NCBI RefSeq assembly: GCF_963576545.1
Contig: NC_083648.1
Location: 19,268,154-19,332,153, forward strand
Direction of reading: 5' to 3'
Source: Limanda limanda
Lineage: Eukaryota; Chordata; Actinopteri; Pleuronectiformes; Pleuronectidae
DNA: 64,000 nucleotides
Below the pieces are notes generated by a model that worked only from the letters and a program-made list of their open reading frames with translations, did not search any database and had not been told where the DNA came from. Positions 57,101-64,000 of the stretch are shown piece by piece. Position 1 is the first letter of the stretch; every line of letters starts with the position of its first letter. A program made the translations under genes and the position numbers.

Positions 57101-60100
57101 TTGTACATACACTAGCTATACCACTTATCCTTTGAGAGTCCTGGGAGTCCTGGAGCCATTGGGTCAGAGGCGGGCTAAACCATAGAAAGGTCGCCAGCAT
57201 ATTGCAGGACCAAAAAACATTGACTGACAACCACTTACACTCACAATCACACCCGCAACCAAATTAAAGCCTCCAATTTACCTAAATCCAATCAGTATGT
57301 ATTTGGACTGTGGATGGTGTTGGGATTTCTAAACTTTTAACTATAGTCTGTGTCTGATTGAACTCTTAAGCAATAAAGCTAGGAATAGTTTTAGCTAGAT
57401 ATAATGCACATACAAATTAATTTAATAACCGTTGCTGTTTAGTGCCAATAATGTATCTTTTAGTTGTCCTCATAATTAACTTCTTGGATATTAAAGCATA
57501 TTTTCATTAGCTGTATTCAACATCAGACAGAATTCAAGGAGCTGTCCTTTCTGGGGCAAAGTCAGTATGACATTGTTTAGTTTCGAGGATGCGAATGTTT
57601 ACACATTCACAGTCAAGATTGTTTTGATGGAGCAGACACACAATAATGGTTTCTCAAACCATAATGGCACTGACTCTTTTCATAAAGGCGGAAGGGGAGG
57701 TAGGAGCAGAGGGTCAATAACATTACCTTAAACAAATCATTATTTTCAACCTTTCGCTTATCATATTTAATATTTGGAATTTGCTAATAATGTTTGTGCG
57801 TCACAAGGATGGTCAGTCTAACAGCTGTCCTGATAGGAGAGTCGAAGAAAGTTTGTTATGGTTAAGTTGGTGCAGCCGAGATGGCTGGAGCAAGACACTT
57901 TCTACTCAAGGCTGAATTACGAGACAACATCAGACTGTCAGGGTAGATAGAGTTGCCAGGCAACCGGCAGAGTAGAGTAGGAGCGCAAGACGGAGAGCTG
58001 CTGCTATGTCACTTCCTGGATTTGGTGACAAGAGGCGTGGGACTGCGGCTGGACCAATAAGGGAGATCCAAAGTGATTTGCGGTGACTCCCCTCCAAATA
58101 TTCATAACCAATCACATCAAATCTACTGTTATAACTATACCAAACCCCTGCTGTTCGGGGCCATTTTCATCTTCCTACTGCTAACTTAATTAGCATAGGC
58201 TGTGATAATTGTCCATAGCTATGAATAACTCTTCATTGTATCTTTAAATAAAACATTTGATTGAACCAAAATCTTGGATCGGCTCCTCTCATTATATAGG
58301 ATACACCAACACGCCTTAACAATGGATGGATGGATGCTGTTACCCTCACTTCATTTATTTTGCAACACCACGAAATTATATATTCAAAACAGAAAAAAAC
58401 AGGGTCAGCTGATCATACCTGGCTCTTATACTTTGTTATGTTGCTGAGAAACTCCGACTCTTTGCTTCCACTGAGTCCAGCTTGCACATAATAGACCCCT
58501 ACTGTGACACCACCATTGCGAGACTTCATAGTTTTCCTCGCTTTAAGCAGACTCGCCATATCCTCATAGTACTCATGAGAGCCCTCTGATGTAGCTTGAG
58601 CCTGTAACAGATCAAATATTATGTCATAACGTCTCAGTTCAAACTGTACAATTATTAAGTTGCACTAAGAAATTAATCTCAACATGACATTACCACAAAA
58701 CGGTAGCTATGGTAGTTGTAAGGTTTCCGGTAGTTTTTATCTTCCTCGTTGTAGTGCAGGTTCTCACAGAACGAGTCATAGGTGAATTTCCTCCATTCAC
58801 CATTATAGACATATTCACACATTCCCCCAAAATAATTTGGGTCAATGACACGGTCCACGAATTCTCCAGTCAAGCTGTTGAAGCTGAGTCAAAATCATAG
58901 AGGTCAAAATACAACGCTGTCAATAAGTCGTGCGTATCTTACAGCTGCACATGTACATTATACCTTTTAAAGTTTTCTGTCATGTGATACAGAAAGCGAG
59001 TGATAAGAGTAACAGCAGTGAAAACTATATGCAGTATTTACCCCTGAGTGCCGCGCTCAGCTCCAGGGATCGGCAGGAGGATGGAACACTTGTCGTCTCT
59101 CACGTTGAGATTGTCACACTCACTTTCATCAGAGGAATCATCACAGTCTGATTCTCCATTACAGCGAAGTGACTGGCTGATACAGCGGCCTGCAAAGACA
59201 CGCTCACATAAACATTCTCCATGTCCTCCATGTACACACAGCAACTGATAGAACACCTCTCAGACAGAATGTGTTGTCTGAGTGGAATGTTGACGGGTCA
59301 TCATGCCTGTGTCCACGCAGGTGAAGCTCTCTCCACAGTGATCCGGCACCACACACGGTGATGTGGCTGTCGGACATGCCAGCTGCTCCCACAGCGTCTC
59401 CATGCACTGTGTGCCTCCAAACTGTGAGGGTGTCTCCATGTAACGAAAACGGAACTAAGACAAAGTAAAAACAAAAAGTTAGCATCTAAACTCACGCGCT
59501 GTCTGTTCTATAATTGATTGATTGATTGATTGATTATTTATTTAAGCCTCGGAAAACACATTGAGGAATAAGACCCTCATTTGCAATGGTGCCGAGGGTA
59601 CAATGAAGAGTTAATACATTGAAAGAAAAAAATAAATAAATTAGAATGAAATAAATATGCACATAAACTACAGTAATACAAGGGAAAAGGTCATAAACAA
59701 TATTCTATCACTGATATGTACGGTAGATTCATTTAGAAGAACTCAGAAGTAGGTCATATGTTATTGTATGACACACATGTGGCGCAATCCATGTAATCAA
59801 ATTTAAAAACATGCACACATAATGAATGTGCATTTCTTCATCCTATATAGATAATTAGCTATGACTTGATTTATATCTAGCATTATTGACCTGATTGGAG
59901 CAGGAGTGTGCTCCCTTTGGACATATTTAAAATTCAATCCATATTGTATTGATCTGAGCTACCTGAGGAAAATTGTCCAGTTTCAGCCACAAGCCACAGA
60001 TATTAAAAGATGGAATCACTATTTTCAATCTGAGTCTTTTCAAAAAAACTGTGTTGTGTAAATGGCCATTGCCTTTTTGTCTGTGCAGGAGTTACAGGGA

Positions 60101-60423
60101 GTCCATGGTGACCAACTCGCCAGCCTACAGTTGACTGGTGTCGGTCTGTTTACAGCTCTGGCCGTCCTCCTCCCAGCCCCCCTGACCCCAGGAAACACAT
60201 ATCCTCATCTCAATTTCAGTTCTATCACTTATACAGCAGGACATGTATTAAATCAGAGTCATCAATGTGTTGCTAAATTAATAAAAGATAGTGAAGCCAT
60301 ACGAGTACTGTACCTGTAATCAGCAGGTCTCCATGGTCGTCTGGAAGCATCCACAGATTCGCTCAAATTGATAAACTGATGCAGTACACATAAACCCAGG
60401 AGCAAATGAATAGATACACTCAT
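54042..60423 (-). CDS. c8a: c8a, complement component C8 alpha chain (11 exons, 598 aa)
   Basis: Exons, 5' to 3': 60423-60314, 60181-60073, 59454-59307, 59189-59042, 58883-58694, 58601-58419, 56803-56563, 56467-56336, 55616-55459, 55320-55095, 54193-54042; total 1797 nt in frame. C8-alpha is the secreted pore-forming chain that joins C8-beta and C8-gamma in the membrane attack complex and inserts into the target bilayer. Order: signal peptide (about 1-20), basic propeptide (GAGRRTARA), TSP1 (SWSPWTPC), LDL-receptor A (CNGESDCDDSSDESEC), MACPF with FGTHYVTEGTMGG at 348-360, EGF-like (CRCAPC..CECLCRSGYQGDAC), TSP1. The Cys in DSFCENLHY lies in the insertion that in human carries the cysteine bonded to C8-gamma. 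Two introns show GC donors. Human C8A: 11 exons, 584 aa. Confidence 0.93.
54659..54790 (-). mobile_element. tRNA-derived SINE fragment with intact B box
   Basis: Read on the minus strand, GCGGGTAGCTGTGGCTCAAG forms an A-box-like head and GGTTCAATCCC (plus-strand 54724-54734) is a perfect Pol III B box, followed by the family body with TGTCCTTGGGCAAGATAC. It is a typical fish SINE and sits in the last intron of c8a in the same direction as that gene. Confidence 0.65.
55617..56335. other. c8a intron 8
   Basis: AT-rich sequence of about 720 bp between two MACPF exons; no repeats or exons that I can recognise. Confidence 0.55.
57110..57330 (-). mobile_element. Fragment of the tRNA-head repeat body in c8a intron 6
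   Basis: ACCACTTATCCTTTGAGAGT, GGAGCCATTGGGTCAGAGGC, AAAGGTCGCCAGCATATTGC and CACTTACACTCACAATCACA match the same family body as 6545-6930, in the same orientation. Head lost. The surrounding intron (56804-58418) shows nothing else I can name. Confidence 0.5.
59305..59307 (-). other. c8a: Apparent GC donor of c8a intron 3
   Basis: The TSP1 exon must end at 59307 (ACAG|GCATGA on the minus strand) to join the LDL-receptor exon at 59189 through the codon g|gc giving Gly-Arg-Cys. The same junction in c8b is ACAG|GTATCT. No GT near here preserves frame. The dinucleotide at 59306-59305 is GC. Confidence 0.75.
59513..59960. repeat. (TTGA)n microsatellite and adjoining dispersed repeat
   Basis: Five TTGA units at 59514-59533 lead into TTATTTAAGCCTCGGAAAAC, GAGGAATAAGACCCTCATTT and GCAATGGTGCCGAGGGTACA, recognisable as the end of a fish non-LTR-type repeat with its tetranucleotide tail. 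Lies in c8a intron 2. Confidence 0.45.
60071..60073 (-). other. c8a: Apparent GC donor of c8a intron 2
   Basis: Exon 2 ends ACAAAAAG at 60073, followed by GCAATG. Frame and homology (TDKK joined to FRFRY, human QDKK-YRHR) put the junction exactly here. In c8b the same junction is KKR|GTAAGT. AAG|GCAATG fits the strong flanking match usual for GC donors. Confidence 0.8.
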
Positions 60424-61159
60424 GTTGATGATTGAGTATACCTATGCCTTAAGATTAAAAAGCCACATCACACAAACAGGTGATGTGATCCTCTGCGAAG
60501 TTGTACCACTGCACTCTTGACCAACCACAGTGAATGATTGATTGAAGAGTAAACACATGCTATTACAACAGTTTGGGATTTTTTGTGTTGTATTTACTCC
60601 CACTCTCCAACTCAATAAACACTGCAGTCCATCAGAACATGTCCCAAAACACAAACACTTCCTGACACCCGACGGCTCAAACTGAAACACGGGCCTTTTC
60701 TCTCAGACAAAGGAAATTAAATCATCCACTGAATAAAAAATATATTCATATTTTTAATACTATGTCTATCAGTAGTTTGATTAAAAATGTTAGCCTACCA
60801 GTAGGTTATTATTGTTATTATTATTATTATTATTAATACTATTATTATTGTTATCATTATTATAGGTAGTATTAGCAGTGTCAGTTATAGTAATATTAGT
60901 ATAATAAGTAGTACTGTTATTATTATTATTCAATCACACTTTATTTGTACAGCAAAGTTAAAACATGTTAGGGAATTAAAGTAATGAACTATTACCTTTG
61001 TCAAGGAATTTTGTTTGTTTGTTTGATTTATTTGTTTGTGTGTCCCAATCTGTTCTTTATTGTTGAAGTAAATTCTTCTTCTTCTTCTTCTTCTTCTTCT
61101 TCTTCTTCTTCTTGACTGCGTATTATTAATAAATCCCTATTGTTATTCATACCTATCTC
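60424..61159. other. c8a upstream region
   Basis: Holds the promoter of c8a (minus strand) but no motif I can assign firmly. ATT-rich simple repeats lie at 60808-60855, and a TTC run at 61073-61113. Expected liver-type HNF sites are not obvious by eye. Confidence 0.4.
61073..61113 (+). repeat. (TTC)n microsatellite
   Basis: About 13 perfect TTC units, GAA on the minus strand, located between the divergent c8a and fyb2 genes. Long GAA/TTC tracts can form triplex DNA. Confidence 0.92.
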
Positions 61160-61396
61160 GCTAAGTGGCTGTGGACGCTTCTGATTCGTCGGTCAGACGA
61201 GGTGAGCGCGCACGTAGGTCACGCGCGCCACACAAGTGCGTCACGCGCACGGCGGCGCTCTCAAATTGTTTGTTGTGGCCTCATCGTGCGTGTGACAAGC
61301 TGCTGAGGTTCAGAGACATCCACAGGATCTGGTCCCAGGAGATGAGAGCTCTCCCCCGGCGCGCGGTCTGAACAGGGATGAACTCGAGGAGCCACG
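61160..61396 (+). promoter_or_regulatory. CpG-rich fyb2 promoter and 5' UTR
   Basis: CpG density rises sharply here in a CpG-poor window (GAGCGCGCACG, TCACGCGCGCC, GCGTCACGCGCACGGCGGCG, CCGGCGCGCGG). TGCGTCAC at 61229 onward resembles a CREB/ATF site. The fyb2 start lies at the 3' edge in GCCACGATGG, an acceptable Kozak context. Inference from composition and position. Confidence 0.5.
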
Positions 61397-64000
61397 ATGG
61401 AAGAGGTAAAAGTCTGCGGAGTCTCTGAGGAAACTTTCAGCTGATTGAGCTTCTAGCTCCAAGTTCCCTCACCCTGCACATTTAAGCTCATAATTCAAGT
61501 TAACCGTCCCTCACCTGATCTTTGTACTTGTTAGTTCTTAGAATATTAAAGGTTCTATCCACTAATCGTCGTTTATGGCCATGGTAGGTAGTTGTAGTTT
61601 TATTTGCTTTCAGCCTCAGTACAATGGAGGGTGCTCACACCAAAATTGGACTGTAGCTGTGGTTTAAGAAGGATAGTTCACCCAAAATTGAAAAATGTAC
61701 TCATTATCTAATGAGTCACCACTGTGCTGATAATGGAGGGGTGGCTGAAGTGCACAAAACACTTTTGGAGTTACAGGGGAAATGAGAATTGCAGCCAAAT
61801 CCAAAGCAATTTGGACAATTTAAGCCCCAACATTCAGATTCGACTTGAAACAAGGGCATTTACACATGGCATTTACTCAATGTGGAGGAGGATCACAGAA
61901 TTTAGAACGTTAAGGCTAAAAGTATGGTTTAAATGATGCCACTCTGAGTCGAATTTGAATGTCTGGGTGCGGAAACTTCGAGTTATGCAAGTATGGAAGA
62001 TTTTTTTATGTCTTTTTCACTGTTGTATTGGATTTGGCTGTAACGATGTTTACCCCTGAAACTCCAGAAGTGTGTTGTGGACTCAAAGACTTCACCCACC
62101 CCTCCATCAGCACTGTGGTGAGGAGATAATCTGAGGGTTTTTTTTATTTTTCGGGTGAACTATCCCTTGAACTGCCAGCAGTTGACATTATGTTATGAAG
62201 CTTAATGATTATTTTAATTTCTGATTCATCTGGTAAGTGTGTTATTGGTAAATCAGATAATTGTGAACGTTTTAACATGAGATTAGGTACAACTTGCAGA
62301 TTAAGGACACCAGCAAACACTTGCATATAAAAATTATAAAATTACAGGATTTTATTATTTTTTATTTAAAAAGTAACTCAAAACAATACATTTATTAAAT
62401 GTATCAATATTTTGGTGCTTAATTTTGGTCGACCAACTTATCAACAATGAATAGTTGCAGCTGTACCAGTTTTCTAGAGAGAGATTTACCAAAGACTAAT
62501 CTCACTCGACTCAGTTAAGTTGGTTGTAAAAACAGGATATAAAAAAAAACTAGATACCTGCAGGGAGTGTTGAACGTTTTCAGTAATTTTGATAAGTCAA
62601 CCCTTAAATGATGTGTTAGAATCAGAGCTTTCACTCCAAAACCTTCTCCCTTAAGTAAATTGTCTGTGAAAGTTGTAGCTATTTCTGATACGCTGCTTGA
62701 ATCAGATACTCCAATGTTCAAAAAGGGCATTTCAGGAAATATGGGGAGCTTTTTAAAAACATTAAACACTTTTAAAGTTTGATTATCAACTTCAGTTAAG
62801 CTACATTGAACAGGATTCACTCATTAACCCCAGCTCCTCGGTGTGGAAGGTAGATTTAAAGGTTGTAGCTGTTTCTGTTAACGTAATGATTCATGATTTT
62901 TTTTTTTTAGGAGGGGGCAATCAACTTCAAAGCTCTGAGGGCCAAGTTTCAGGAAGAGGCCCGTCTGGCTCAATCCAACAACAGACGGCCAGCTGTTGCT
63001 GAGAAACCCAAACATCTTCCACCTCCTGGAGGACACTGCAGCTCCGTGGTTAGCAGTATCGGTATTGCTGGGGAAAGCAAGGTACCGGTGGGTCCCAGGG
63101 TCTTTTACCGAGATGGGCTGCAGGCATCTGGAGGCAAGCGACCAATTTCCTTTTCACCACCGCCTCGGCCGACATCCCCCACGTCCAAGCTCACCAACGG
63201 AGACAGCACAACAAGGCAATCCCTCAAAGAGCGACACATGCCTCAGGTGCTTCCTGCCTTCCCTGTAAAAGAGCAGAAAATAGAAGCACCAGTCAGAAAG
63301 GAGCCCAAACCGGAACCAGAGTCACAAAAAGAAGTCCTGCCGCAAACTAAAATCAAGAAGAAGGGTTTGCTGCTTCCTTTCAAGTCAGTCAAAGCATCAA
63401 AAGTCAGTGCAGAAAATGGAGTGGAGCCCGCTTATGCTGATTTGACCATGAGACCCTCCAGTGCTCCTGGCGAGTTGCCCTCAATGGCGAGACAGACCAC
63501 AGAAGAAGACATCTCAGTTCAAAGTGATCACTCAACTGTCGAGTGGCCCCTTTCAAGCCCAGATATGGGGATCACCCCCCCTTCTTCAGAGACAAGCGGC
63601 GATTCGGACAACAGAATCCTTAGCACCTTGGAGAGGGCCAAGAGAAAGTTCTCACGCCGGCAGATGTTGTTTTCCATGAAACCAAAGAGCCTGCATTCCC
63701 CTGACTACGCATCAAGAGACAAGGCGTTCCCTTTGCCACCGAAGTACGTACTCAGTTTTGAGCCTGACCTCCCTGTACCCCCACCCGTCTGCTTGCCACA
63801 CATGGCCTGTATTTCAGCGCGGCCTTTCTTCAAAGCCAACAACTCTACACATAGTAAGCTTTACTCGAGAACAAAAAACACTTTTTTTACATACCTCTTA
63901 CACTGTTTATTCAGTACAATTTTCTTATGCTATTGCAATATTTGTTTTCCAAATGTCCAGAGCCTGCATTCACTAAGCAGTTGGGCAGGGATCGAGCTGC
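61397..64000 (+). CDS. fyb2: fyb2 (C1orf168-like), FYB/ADAP-family adaptor, 5' part
   Basis: Exon 1 codes only MEE (61397-61405, donor GAG|GTAAAAG). Exon 2 is 62911-63853 and exon 3 starts at 63961 and runs past the window. Human FYB2 begins MEEEGVRNFKELRAKFQ; here the join gives MEE-EGAINFKALRAKFQ. FYB2 is a T-cell adaptor related to FYB1/ADAP, with a long disordered N-terminus and C-terminal SH3-like fold not reached here. Visible are proline-rich stretches (FSPPPRPTSP), Lys-rich KIKKKGLL, a possible phosphotyrosine site PAYADL, and a basic RAKRKFSRRQ. Donor 63853 is preferred over GTACGT at 63744 because only it keeps exon 3 open (KPAFTKQLG). 330 codons are present. The next neighbour of C8A in human is FYB2, which supports the call. 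Confidence 0.82.
61671..62165 (+). mobile_element. Palindromic MITE in fyb2 intron 1
   Basis: Perfect 13-bp inverted ends, GGATAGTTCACCC (61671-61683) and GGGTGAACTATCC (62153-62165). The inverted similarity continues inward for about 140 bp: GATGGAGGGGTGGGTGAAGT on the minus strand of the right arm pairs with AATGGAGGGGTGGCTGAAGT on the left, and both arms share CAGCCAAATCCAA. The element could fold into a long hairpin. Flanks are TTAAG-like and CTTGAA-like; with the TTAA seen at the copy near 49111, a TTAA target (piggyBac type) is suggested. No coding capacity. Confidence 0.7.

Noticed and set aside
1..64000. CRISPR array, phage, toxin-antitoxin or other prokaryotic system
   Set aside because: Tandem repeats here are microsatellites; all supported genes are spliced vertebrate genes.

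Overview
This is nuclear DNA of a ray-finned fish, most likely a percomorph teleost. The exons are vertebrate-type with GT-AG introns, some under 100 bp. The non-coding DNA holds CA/CT microsatellites and several interspersed repeat families typical of teleosts. There are no prokaryotic operons, CRISPR arrays or phage modules. Four genes were built by joining exons by hand from reading frame, splice sites and remembered family sequence: dab1 (+), c8b (+), c8a (-) and fyb2 (+, cut by the window end). This is the order and relative orientation of human DAB1-C8B-C8A-FYB2 on chromosome 1p32, which supports each identification.

Layout: 1-1225 is a GA-rich, promoter-like stretch ending in a strong splice donor, possibly a non-coding first exon of dab1. 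1226-19289 is a gene-poor, intron-like stretch with repeats. 19290-42923 holds a 5' UTR exon and the 13 coding exons of dab1 (582 aa predicted). 42924 to about 44905 is its 3' UTR. 44906-46431 is intergenic. 46432-52865 is c8b (12 exons, 588 aa). 52866-54041 separates two convergent genes and contains a decayed transposon. 60423 down to 54042 is c8a (11 exons, 598 aa). 60424-61396 is a head-to-head gap with a CpG-rich fyb2 promoter. 61397-64000 is the 5' part of fyb2.

Function: DAB1 is the intracellular adaptor of Reelin signalling in neurons. C8-alpha and C8-beta are liver-secreted, membrane-attack-complex/perforin (MACPF) proteins that assemble with C5b, C6, C7 and C9 into the membrane attack complex. 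FYB2 is an adaptor of the FYB/ADAP family. The C8 pair works together; DAB1 and FYB2 are neighbours by ancient linkage only.

I found no convincing undescribed system. The best second-look items are two adjacent introns of c8a that appear to use GC donors, a dab1 exon whose acceptor abuts a 49-bp GT repeat, the diverged dab1 tail, and several transposon copies with readable termini or target duplications. No alignment or database search was possible; homology statements come from recognition.
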